Source of the DNA: Hallerella porci
GTDB lineage: Bacteria; Fibrobacterota; Fibrobacteria; Fibrobacterales; Fibrobacteraceae
DNA length: 55,616 nt
Direction of reading: 5' to 3'
Assembly: GCF_003148885.1 (NCBI RefSeq)
Contig: NZ_QGHD01000015.1
Location: 1 to 55,616 of the forward strand
Made by a program: the position numbers and the translations under genes. The notes under the pieces are model-generated. The model saw only the letters and a list, made by a program, of their open reading frames with translations. It was not told the origin of the DNA and did not search any database. Each line of letters opens with the position of its first letter. The first letter of the stretch is position 1. Shown here in pieces: positions 26,808-34,629 of this stretch.

Positions 26808-26917
26808 ATGCATAATTAACAATTGAGAATTAGGCGCACCTTTGGTGCGCGGGTTATAAACTGCAGCGAAGCTGCCTAACTTTATAATTGTTAATTGTTA
26901 ATTTTCAATTATGCATT
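26808..26917. repeat. Inverted-repeat element upstream of the Rpn-type gene
   Basis: AATGCATAATTAACAATT at the left is answered by AATTTTCAATTATGCATT at the right. Two GC-rich hairpins (GCGCACC-ttt-GGTGCGC and GCAGC-gaa-GCTGC) lie in between. The right half (26854-26917) recurs in direct orientation at 28321-28383, beyond the Rpn-type gene. The rest of the spacer 26571-27057 shows no gene. Confidence 0.8.
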
Positions 26918-27057
26918 GATTTCAACTTTTTTCATTTTTAAGTAAAATCTTCTTTACTTTTGGAAAATTTTTACTGATTAAAGCGTTTAAAGATAAAGGC
27001 GTCATTTTGAAAATTTTAAGCAGAAATGTCTCTGTTTGAAACTCTATGGAGAACAAA

Positions 27058-28035
27058 ATGGCAAAATCAAAAATTCCTTCCATTTTCCAAGGGCAAGATT
27101 ATCTTGACCCGAAATACAACACCGCATTCCACGCTCTTTTTGGCCGTGACGATGCGTTAATTAGCTTCTTGAATGCGGCATTGCATTTGAAGAAAGCCGA
27201 GCAAATTCAAAAGCTCGAAAAAGTCCAACACGAATGCGAAATTACGATTAACATTCCGCATCCGCTGATGGTTCGCTTCGACATTCACGCGATCACGGCA
27301 AATGACGAACGGATTGATATTGAAATGCAGCGGATGGGTTACTGCGATTACTTGGATCGGATTCAAATTTACAATGCAATGCTGCTTCTGAATTCAAAAG
27401 ACGAATTGCAGAAAAAAGAAATCAAAGCCAAAAAGAAACAGAACGATTCTAAAATTGAAAACGAAACTCTCGAAGATTTGAAGAAAAAATTGACTCGCTA
27501 CGAGCTCCCGAAATTGTATTCAATTTGGATTTGCGATTTTGAAATTCCGGAGCTCAAGGAAATCGCAGAATACCGCGACGAGTTTAGTCTCTACAGCAAG
27601 AATTTAATTCACCACGGAAACTTAAAAACGCTGACCCCGAAAAATTCTTATATTATCTACGAACTGCAAAAGTTTTCGAAAACTGCAAACAAACTTGTAA
27701 CTGCCGAAGATAAATGGCTTTACATTTTGAAAAATGCCGGTTCGCAAACGATTCCCCAGTTCACCGATGAAACTTTTGCCGCAGCGTTAAACCGCATTGC
27801 AGTAAACGACGAAAACGAAAACCTTCTCGAAAAACAAGAAAAGGAAATTGCTATGACCGAAGATATTGAATACATCCGCGCACAACGCGTCGTGGCGATG
27901 GTCAATGCCGCAGAAGAGAAAGGGATTCAGCAAGAAAAATATTCCCTCGCCAAAGGTTTTCGCGATAAAGGCTATCCTCTTTCCGACATTTCTCAAATTA
28001 CCGGCCTCACGATCGACGAAATCAAAGCATTGTAA
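27058..28035 (+). CDS. Rpn-family / PD-(D/E)XK nuclease-family transposase-like protein
   Basis: The 325-aa protein resembles the PD-(D/E)XK family annotated as 'Rpn family recombination-promoting nuclease/putative transposase' (PF12784 type). It opens DYLDPKYNTAFHALFG, has the nuclease core MVRFDIHAITANDERIDIEMQ (candidate catalytic Asp and E-x-Q), a lysine-rich stretch near 125-145, and a C-terminal DNA-binding-like tail (DKGYPLSDISQITGLTIDEI). The ATG at 27058 is chosen because GGAG lies 6 nt before it. An ATG at 27046 lies just upstream of that site. The gene is flanked by direct repeats and followed by a terminator. Despite the name, such genes are not classical transposons. Confidence 0.87.
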   Translation: MAKSKIPSIFQGQDYLDPKYNTAFHALFGRDDALISFLNAALHLKKAEQIQKLEKVQHECEITINIPHPLMVRFDIHAITANDERIDIEMQRMGYCDYLDRIQIYNAMLLLNSKDELQKKEIKAKKKQNDSKIENETLEDLKKKLTRYELPKLYSIWICDFEIPELKEIAEYRDEFSLYSKNLIHHGNLKTLTPKNSYIIYELQKFSKTANKLVTAEDKWLYILKNAGSQTIPQFTDETFAAALNRIAVNDENENLLEKQEKEIAMTEDIEYIRAQRVVAMVNAAEEKGIQQEKYSLAKGFRDKGYPLSDISQITGLTIDEIKAL

Positions 28036-28037
28036 CA

Positions 28038-28065
28038 AAAGAACCGCGAAAGCGGTTCTTTTTGT
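28038..28065 (+). terminator. Terminator of the Rpn-type gene
   Basis: AAAGAACCGC-gaaa-GCGGTTCTTT starts 3 nt after the stop codon and is followed by more T. Confidence 0.88.
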
Positions 28066-28106
28066 TATTAACATTCCTCACTTCCCTTCATATTTTTCAT
28101 GCTTTT

Positions 28107-28383
28107 CTACGGCTTCACTCTGAATGACACAGAGTTTGTCATCCCTTCGCAATGCCCCGCATGTCATCCTGAGCAACGCGAAGGATCTAGCAGTTCCCAC
28201 TGCGAAAAAAAACGCTAGATCCTTCACTGCGAACCTACGGTTCTCCGTTCAGGATGACACAGACACCTTGTTCCGCACTCCTCTCAGAATGACACAGCGG
28301 ATGTGTCTGCGGCGCGCTTGTTATAAATAGCAGCGAAGCGCCTAACTTTATAATTGTTAATTCTTCATTATCAATTATGCATT
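28107..28383. repeat. Dispersed inverted and direct repeats after the Rpn-type gene
   Basis: TGTCATCCTGAGCAACGCG near 28152 and TTCAGGATGACAC near 28248 form the outer arms of a large imperfect hairpin. GAAGGATCTAGC and GCTAGATCCTTC form its inner arms. Loose GAATGACAC copies lie at about 28123 and 28288. At 28321-28383 is a direct copy of the TTATAAA...CAATTATGCATT block seen upstream of the Rpn-type gene. At about 28427-28440 is a GGCGCGCC-ttcggcg palindrome. No gene is seen in 28036-28520. Confidence 0.75.
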
Positions 28384-28520
28384 ATTAGCCAATGCACAAT
28401 GAACAATTGGAAATAATGGCGCGCCTTCGGCGTAGATTTTTTCCAATTAAGAAGTCAAGAAATTGTGAGCTTTATACAAAAATGGCTCGTATTGCTACGA
28501 GTCATTGTGAATTCAAACGC

Positions 28521-29033
28521 TTATTGTTGTTGTTGAGAGTTGCTTTCTGTTAGAGGAGTCAAATAGGTCGGCGAATTGGAGTTAGCATTCGAGGTTTGAT
28601 TCGCGGCAGAATCCGTTTTTACGGACCATTTGAGTTTTCCCCATTCTTTTGCTTCTTCCAAGTTTAATTCTTTGTAAGTAATTGCCGTTCCGTAATATTT
28701 ACAAGAGTAACTGACTTCGACAGAATTGCCAGAACCGGTAGAAACTTTGGATTCTTGCATTATCAAATTGATTACATCTTGTGTGTCGGCAAAACGTAAT
28801 TGAGCGTATTGCATAAAATCAACTTTGGAACATTTTTGTTGCTTTTCAAAAAACACGGGGCCTAAAATTTTGACTTGCCATAATCCGAGTGCCAAAACAT
28901 CGGATTCCGTATAATTTGAAATGGGATTGATATTTTGTTCTCTCAAGTTTGTGGAAGTTCTTGCGCAGCTTGTGAGCAAAAGTAAGAAAAATGAGAGAGC
29001 GACAAAACTGGATTTAAAAATTAACTTTTTCAT
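28521..29033 (-). CDS. Hypothetical lipoprotein
   Basis: The 170-aa product has a lipoprotein signal peptide with the lipobox LLTSC (Cys23). After it come about 110 residues with four cysteines in the mature part and a Ser/Asn/Gln-rich tail ending QQQQ. AAGGAG lies well placed before the ATG at 29033. An upstream in-frame start at 29072 is rejected. No family is recognised. It stands alone between repeat-rich DNA and the GH45 genes. Confidence 0.75.
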   Translation of the reverse strand: MKKLIFKSSFVALSFFLLLLTSCARTSTNLREQNINPISNYTESDVLALGLWQVKILGPVFFEKQQKCSKVDFMQYAQLRFADTQDVINLIMQESKVSTGSGNSVEVSYSCKYYGTAITYKELNLEEAKEWGKLKWSVKTDSAANQTSNANSNSPTYLTPLTESNSQQQQ

Positions 29034-29298
29034 TTTGAACTCCTTTATAAAAAGTTTGCTGTATAGTAACAAAAAAAAACAGTTTTGTCTAGATAAAATG
29101 AAAAGTTTTTGTTTTTCTCTTGCAATTTTTTATTTGATTTTATGTTCGTCTCGAAACAATTTTTTCTGTCGAAATTCATTTTGTGAACACTTTCGGAACG
29201 CTTTAAATCACAGTCTATAGAATTTTACATTTGTTTTACCTATTTGGGTGTATTTTATAGGCGTCAAATTTGAATAGTCCGACGGGACTGAGGTACCT
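29034..29298. promoter_or_regulatory. Divergent promoter region upstream of the GH45 pair
   Basis: This AT-rich region lies between the lipoprotein gene and the first GH45 gene. A small hairpin AGTCC-gacg-GGACT at 29276-29289 lies directly before the GAGG ribosome binding site of the GH45 gene and could affect its translation. No promoter boxes could be fixed with confidence. Confidence 0.35.
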
Positions 29299-30750
29299 AT
29301 GAAGTTTCCTTTTACAAAAGCGATGCTCATCTTGAGCGCAGCGGCGCTTACTTGGAATTGCTCTGATTCTTCGAGCGGCTCCGATCCGGTGGAATTGTCG
29401 TCTTCGAGTGCGGCAGCTCCGGTTTTAGACCCGAATGCAACTATCGTTGCGCCTTCTCCTGTGGGAAATATTTATTCGGACTTGTCCGTGCGCGATGAAG
29501 CTGGCAATGTCGTCGGAACTTTTGACCCAAATACGACTTATATTACATTAAATGACGGCTCTGTCATCGATTTGAACGGGAATGTCATCTCGGCGCCGAC
29601 TTCTTCTTCGAGCGAAATTGTCGCCCCGACTTCTTCGGCTTCCGTCGATCCGATGTCCTCGGCAATTCTTCCGACTTCTTCGGCAGCGGTAGAAGTGAGC
29701 TCTAGCTCCATTAACATTACCCCAGTTGATCCGAATTCGGGATTTAAAGATATTAGCGAATACCCCGTTGCCGCTTATAAAAATATTTCGGGTAACGGCA
29801 CGCGCGGCTGGAACACGCGTTATTGGGATGCTTGTAAACCGCACTGCTCTTGGATTGCTAAGGGCGAAGAAGGAAAAACGGATACAACGACCCAAGAAAG
29901 TTATGAAAAGGGCATGACAACGGCTCGTAACTGCAATATCAATGATGTAGAAGTTCCTACCTTTACCCTCAGCCACGATGTTCAACAATACTGGATTGGC
30001 TATGAAGGCACGACTTCTGCTTGCGAATCTAGTGCAGGCGCAAAGGGCGTATTTACTTGCACCGATATGGCGCCGATTGCGGTGAACGATACTCTTTCGT
30101 ATGCTTATGTGGCAGGTCCGGGTTCGAGCACGACTTGTGGAAAATGCTTCCACTTGCAATATGACGGAAGCTTTAACGACGAATCGTCTTCGAATAAACC
30201 CAAAGAAACTCATAAAGCTCTTAAAGGCAAACACATTGTCGTTATGACTTCTAACATTGGCCACGATGTGAAAGATGGTCAATTCGATTTGATGGTTCCG
30301 GGTGGTGGACCTGGTATCTTTAACGCTTTGAATATTCAAGTGAATGGTCAGAACATTGAATGGGGCGCTCAATATGGCGGCTTTCTCACTTATTGCCAAG
30401 GCAAGCTGGGTTATGATGCGAGTTTGGAGGCATATCAATCCTGCGTGAAAACGATGTGCGATGATGCCTTTGGGAATGCTGGGCTTCCGAATTTGCTCCG
30501 CGGTTGCCACTGGTTTGCTGATTGGTATATGGCTGCAGACAATCCGACTTACCAATGGGAAGAAGTTGAATGCCCGCAATATTTGCTGGATCATTACTTG
30601 ACAACGATTAACACCAAAAAGTCGAATAATTACGCATGGCATACAGACTGGTCCACTTACAAGCAAGGCGATGAACTTGAAACGCTGAATTGTACGGACA
30701 AAGGCTGCGAATGCCCTGACGATATGAGAGCCAAAGGTGCTTGTAAATAA
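29299..30750 (+). CDS. GH45 endoglucanase lipoprotein
   Basis: The 483-aa enzyme is predicted to cut beta-1,4-glucan internally. It has a lipoprotein-type signal peptide ending TWNC (Cys21), then a Ser/Asp-rich stretch and one copy of a 45-aa repeat (GNIYSDLSVRDEAGNVVG...) at about 50-97. A Ser/Thr/Pro linker (about 98-150) leads into the catalytic domain, about 160-460. The GH45 signature NTRYWDACKPHCSW gives D177 as base, and GQFDLMVPGGGPG gives D330 as acid. Many cysteines suggest disulfides. The extracellular, membrane-tethered position is inferred from the lipobox, whose -1 Asn is unusual. A second GH45 gene follows after 44 nt. Confidence 0.92.
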   Translation: MKFPFTKAMLILSAAALTWNCSDSSSGSDPVELSSSSAAAPVLDPNATIVAPSPVGNIYSDLSVRDEAGNVVGTFDPNTTYITLNDGSVIDLNGNVISAPTSSSSEIVAPTSSASVDPMSSAILPTSSAAVEVSSSSINITPVDPNSGFKDISEYPVAAYKNISGNGTRGWNTRYWDACKPHCSWIAKGEEGKTDTTTQESYEKGMTTARNCNINDVEVPTFTLSHDVQQYWIGYEGTTSACESSAGAKGVFTCTDMAPIAVNDTLSYAYVAGPGSSTTCGKCFHLQYDGSFNDESSSNKPKETHKALKGKHIVVMTSNIGHDVKDGQFDLMVPGGGPGIFNALNIQVNGQNIEWGAQYGGFLTYCQGKLGYDASLEAYQSCVKTMCDDAFGNAGLPNLLRGCHWFADWYMAADNPTYQWEEVECPQYLLDHYLTTINTKKSNNYAWHTDWSTYKQGDELETLNCTDKGCECPDDMRAKGACK

Positions 30751-30794
30751 GTTTCACAAAGTGGTGTGAGTGTGCTGGGAAACAGAGAGGATCT

Positions 30795-32666
30795 ATGAAA
30801 AAACGTTATTTACCCTTTATCGTTCTCGGTTTTGCGATTTTTGCGTGGAACTGTAGCGAAAGTTCTTCTTCGGGACCTTCGGAAAATCCGCTCCCGACAA
30901 CGGCAGAATTGCCCTACTATTTGGGCGGTTTTACGATTGATCCGGCGACGGGTAAAGTCTCGGATGCAAACGGATCTGTCGTTGGACAGTTAAATGCCGA
31001 CGGCACTGTCGTGAGCAGTGTAGACGGCAGCGTGATCTTTGCTGCAGATACGACGGTTCTTCCGAGCATTTCTTCGGCGGGATTCCTTATCAATAAGAAC
31101 GGCGTCGTCACCGATTTGAACGAAAACGTCATCGGTTCTTTGGGCGCAGATGGCGCAACGATTACCAAAGAAGACGGCTCTATTGTGGATTTGAACGGCA
31201 ACGAAATTCAGCCGAGCGATAAACCGCTTTCGAGCAACGGCTTCATCGAATCCTCTTCGAGTGTTGCTGCAGATCCGGAAGCGACATTGGTCGCGCCTTC
31301 GGCAGTGGGTAATATCTATTCCGATATGACAGTCCGCGATGCCAACGGCAATGTCGTCGGAACATTTGATGCGACGACTGGTTACGTGAAGCTGAATAAC
31401 GGTTCGGTGGTGGACTTAGAAGGTAAAGTCATCTCGGCTCCGGCTTCTTCGTCTTCGACGGTTTCCTCTTCTTCTGTGGAACAGCCGCAGATGAGCTCTA
31501 GCTCCGAAAACGAGCAACAAGTTGAAGTGAAGGGTGATTTGACTATTTCCGGAAGCTTAACGCAGACGGTAGCTCAAGGGCAAAAGATTAGCCAAGTCTC
31601 CGTCAGCAATTTAAAAGCGCAGCCGTCTAGACAGTCTTGGAATGCTTGGTTCATTAGCGATAACGATCTCAAGTACGATGCGAGTGCAAAGACTTTCACG
31701 ATTAACGGCACCGTTCCTGAAAGTTTCCAAATCGGCGAAGTGACGGAAACTTGGATTATCGATGGCACTCCCGTAGCTCTGACTTTGAATGTAACAGCAA
31801 AGGGCGGCAGTACCCAACCGCAGTCTTCTAGCTCGGTCAAGAGTTCGAGCAGTCAGCAACAACAAAAGTCTTCGAGCTCGGTTGCGCGTTCTAGTTCTTC
31901 GGCTGCGAAGTCAAGTTCTTCGACGACTACGGGAGGCGATACAGGTCTTAAGTATGTCGCTGGTGGCGCAAGCGGTTCGGGCTGGGCAACTCGTTATTGG
32001 GATTGCTGCAAACCAAGCTGCTCTTGGACAAATAACGCTGGCGCAGGCAACGAAGCGAGACTTTGCAATGCAAATGGTTCTACTCGTATCACGGATTTGA
32101 ACGCCACAAGCGTTTGCGAAGGTGGTAATGCTTCGACTTGTAAGAGTCAAATGCCGATTATTGTAAACGATAATCTTGCATACGCTTTTGCTGCGGTTCC
32201 GGCTTCAAACGGCGGGCAGTGCGGTCACTGCTACGCTCTTACCTTCGACGGTACAGGTAAATATGAAACGAAGGATCCGCATCAGGGACTTAAAGGAAAG
32301 GTTCTTGTCGTTATGGCGTCGAATGTCGGAGCGGATGTGGAACAGGGACAATTTGACGTGATGATTCCTGGCGGTGGTGTGGGCATTTATAATGGCTGCG
32401 CCAATATGGGCTGGGGTGCTATGGGTCAACAATACGGCGGACTTCTTTCGGATTGTGAATCAGAAGTTGGCTATAGCAAATCGGGCGCAACTCTTACGAA
32501 TGCGCGTAAGCAGTGCTTGACTCAAAAGTGCAACTCTACTTTTGCTAACGATCCGGTGGCGAAAGAAGGTTGCTTGTTCCTTGCAACTTGGATGAATGCC
32601 GCAGGAAATCCGAATCACACTTATCGTGAAGTCGAATGCCCGGCAGCTTTGAAGGCGCAATACTAA
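30795..32666 (+). CDS. GH45 endoglucanase lipoprotein with repeated N-terminal module
   Basis: The 623-aa paralogue of the upstream enzyme has a signal peptide ending AWNC (Cys20). Three tandem copies of a 45-aa repeat follow (about 33-80, 90-138 and 160-212; DANGNVVGTFD-type cores), then an Ig-like segment (about 235-335) and a Ser/Gln linker (about 337-378). The catalytic domain has ATRYWDCCKPSCSW (D403, base) and GQFDVMIPGGGVG (D521, acid). AGAGG precedes the ATG, and a terminator follows. The two genes likely form one transcript and arose by duplication, with the extra repeats and Ig-like part gained or lost in one copy. Confidence 0.92.
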   Translation: MKKRYLPFIVLGFAIFAWNCSESSSSGPSENPLPTTAELPYYLGGFTIDPATGKVSDANGSVVGQLNADGTVVSSVDGSVIFAADTTVLPSISSAGFLINKNGVVTDLNENVIGSLGADGATITKEDGSIVDLNGNEIQPSDKPLSSNGFIESSSSVAADPEATLVAPSAVGNIYSDMTVRDANGNVVGTFDATTGYVKLNNGSVVDLEGKVISAPASSSSTVSSSSVEQPQMSSSSENEQQVEVKGDLTISGSLTQTVAQGQKISQVSVSNLKAQPSRQSWNAWFISDNDLKYDASAKTFTINGTVPESFQIGEVTETWIIDGTPVALTLNVTAKGGSTQPQSSSSVKSSSSQQQQKSSSSVARSSSSAAKSSSSTTTGGDTGLKYVAGGASGSGWATRYWDCCKPSCSWTNNAGAGNEARLCNANGSTRITDLNATSVCEGGNASTCKSQMPIIVNDNLAYAFAAVPASNGGQCGHCYALTFDGTGKYETKDPHQGLKGKVLVVMASNVGADVEQGQFDVMIPGGGVGIYNGCANMGWGAMGQQYGGLLSDCESEVGYSKSGATLTNARKQCLTQKCNSTFANDPVAKEGCLFLATWMNAAGNPNHTYREVECPAALKAQY

Positions 32667-32688
32667 TCCAAAATCTTTTCGATAAATT

Positions 32689-32718
32689 AAAACTCTCACT
32701 TTCGGGTGGGAGTTTTTT
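32689..32718 (+). terminator. Terminator of the GH45 pair
   Basis: AAAACTCTCAC-tttcg-GTGGGAGTTTT, with one G-T pair, is followed by a T run 23 nt after the stop. Confidence 0.85.
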
Positions 32719-32743
32719 ATTTTAATAAAAATTTGAGGGAAAT

Positions 32744-33781
32744 ATGCCGTTAAAAATTATTCAAAATGATATTACGAAAGTGAGCGCTGATGCGATTGTC
32801 AATTCGGCAAATCCTTTCCCGATTTGCGGAGGCAGTACCGAATCTTGCATCTATGAAGCGGCGGGCTATGATGAACTTTTGAAAGCGCGAGAAAAAATCG
32901 GCAAGATGCAAGTGTGTGAAGTTTCGCATACGAGTGCATTTTCACTTTGCGCCAAGTACATTATCCATGTGGTTTCTCCGCGGTGGAATGAGGGCGAATC
33001 GGGCGAAAAATTTGCGCTGCGATTTTGCTATGAACGCGCATTGCAAGAAGCTTTATCGCTTGGTTGCAAGTCGGTTGCGTTTCCACTTTTGTCAAGCGGC
33101 GTTTATAAATTTCCCAAAAAAATTGCACTTCAAATCGCCAAGGATTCCATCGAAGATTTTTTGAAAAATGAAAATTCTTTGAACGTTTTCTTGGTGCTTT
33201 ACGATGATAATTCCATCAAGGCGAGCGAGAAACTTTCTCTTGCGATTCAGCGTTACATCGACGATAATTTTGAAAGCGACGAAAAGTCAATTAAATCTGT
33301 GATTTTTGAAAATGAAAACGCTGTTCTCGGGGCTCCGGAAATTTATCAAAAATGCCAAAAATGCACACTTGAAGAAGCGCCCGTTTTTAGAAAACTCAAA
33401 AATATCGAAAGCGAATTAGAAGAACGTCTCGATGCGAAGAGCGATACATTTCAACAGCGACTTTACTATTACATTCAGAAAAAAAATCTCGACGATAAAA
33501 CGGTTTATACCCGCGCAACACTTGACCGCAGACATTTTGCAAAAATTCGAAAAGACGTAAATTATCGCCCGCAAAAAGCGACTGTCTTTGCCCTTGCCGT
33601 ATCGTTAAAACTTGACCTTGACGAAACCGAAGATTTGCTTTCGCGCGCAGGCTTTGCCTTTTCAAATTCAAGCTATGCCGATCTTATCGTTCAATTTTTT
33701 ATCGAACATCAAATTTACGATATCGGATACATTAACGATGAACTTATCAAGCGCAAAGAAAAAGCGCTCGGTGCAATTTAA
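32744..33781 (+). CDS. Macro-domain protein with a C-terminal helical domain
   Basis: The 345-aa protein starts with a macro domain (about 1-165: IIQNDITKVSADAIVNSANP, then VAFPLLSSGVYKFPK), which binds ADP-ribose or related nucleotides and may remove ADP-ribose from targets. The usual GGGGVDGAIH loop is replaced by ICGGSTESCIYEAAG, so catalysis may differ. A C-terminal region (about 220-345) with VYTRATLDRRHFAKIRKD and KATVFALAVSLKLDLDETEDLL looks like a helix-turn-helix fold. GAGG precedes the ATG. The next gene, a VWA protein, is in the same frame, separated by a single stop codon and 41 sense codons. Function in this organism is unknown. Confidence 0.85.
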   Translation: MPLKIIQNDITKVSADAIVNSANPFPICGGSTESCIYEAAGYDELLKAREKIGKMQVCEVSHTSAFSLCAKYIIHVVSPRWNEGESGEKFALRFCYERALQEALSLGCKSVAFPLLSSGVYKFPKKIALQIAKDSIEDFLKNENSLNVFLVLYDDNSIKASEKLSLAIQRYIDDNFESDEKSIKSVIFENENAVLGAPEIYQKCQKCTLEEAPVFRKLKNIESELEERLDAKSDTFQQRLYYYIQKKNLDDKTVYTRATLDRRHFAKIRKDVNYRPQKATVFALAVSLKLDLDETEDLLSRAGFAFSNSSYADLIVQFFIEHQIYDIGYINDELIKRKEKALGAI

Positions 33782-33904
33782 TTCAAAAATCGCCTTTTAA
33801 AATGTCGCCTGGCAGGAGACCACGGCGAGAATCTCCAAACCTATATTGAGACTATCAAATGCGGCGCTATTCTGCGCAAACGCATCAAAAAAGAGAGGCT
33901 CAAT

Positions 33905-34549
33905 ATGAAGGAAGGACTTACCGAAATCGTTTTTATTATGGACCGCAGCGGATCTATGAGCGGGCTTGAATCCGATACCATTGGCGGCTTCAACGCGACC
34001 ATTGAAAAACAAAAAAAGGAACCGGGCGAAGCGCTTATTTCGACAGTTCTTTTTGACGACAAATCCGAAGTGCTTTATGATCGCGTAAACCTTGAAAAAA
34101 TCGAACCCATGACCGACAAGCAATACTTTGTTCGCGGCAGCACGGCTCTTGTCGATGCGCTCGGAGGAGCTATTCATCACATCGGAAATGTGCACAAATA
34201 CGCCCGCGATGAAGACCGTCCCGAAAAAACCGTCTTTATCATTACGACCGACGGCTACGAAAATTCGAGTCACCGTTACGATGCTGCACAGGTGCGCGCG
34301 ATGGTTGAACGCCAAAAGAGAAAATACGGTTGGGAATTCATCTTCTTGGGAGCAAACATTGACGCAATCGAAACCGCGCGTCATTACGGCATTGACGAAG
34401 ACCGCGCGGCAAATTTTGTAAATGATGAAATGGGCATCGAAGTGATGTGCCGCGCCGAAAGTGCTGTCATCAGCGATATCCGAAAAGGCAGGGCTCGCAA
34501 CCGCAACTGGAAAAAAGAAGTCGAAGCCGATTACAAGAAACGCAGATAA
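33905..34549 (+). CDS. VWA-domain protein (TerY-like)
   Basis: The 214-aa protein is almost entirely one von Willebrand A domain. It has a complete MIDAS metal site: DRSGSMSG (D13, S15, S17), a Thr/Ser loop RGSTALVDAL, and TTDGYENSS. No signal peptide or membrane helix is present, so it acts in the cytoplasm, as TerY-type proteins of tellurium/stress gene sets do. GAGAGG lies before the ATG. It is downstream of and probably cotranscribed with the macro-domain gene. Pairing of VWA and ADP-ribose-binding proteins suggests a signalling or stress role, which is inference. Confidence 0.87.
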   Translation: MKEGLTEIVFIMDRSGSMSGLESDTIGGFNATIEKQKKEPGEALISTVLFDDKSEVLYDRVNLEKIEPMTDKQYFVRGSTALVDALGGAIHHIGNVHKYARDEDRPEKTVFIITTDGYENSSHRYDAAQVRAMVERQKRKYGWEFIFLGANIDAIETARHYGIDEDRAANFVNDEMGIEVMCRAESAVISDIRKGRARNRNWKKEVEADYKKRR

Positions 34550-34575
34550 ATAAAAAGCGATTTGCAGATTGCAAA

Positions 34576-34610
34576 AATCCCCCGAAAGCTAAATAAGCTT
34601 TCGGGGGATT
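34576..34610. terminator. Bidirectional terminator between the VWA and ABC-ATPase genes
   Basis: AATCCCCCGAAAGCT-aaata-AGCTTTCGGGGGATT is a long perfect stem between converging genes, with an A run on the left and TTTT on the right. Confidence 0.88.
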
Positions 34611-34629
34611 CGTTTTAATGCGTTTGATT

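Noticed and set aside
28124-28330. 68-aa frame in the GAATGACAC repeat region
   Set aside because: It lies wholly in a dispersed inverted repeat and has no coding features.
29548-30666. 372-aa minus-strand frame antisense to the first GH45 gene
   Set aside because: Shadow of a clearly recognised enzyme.
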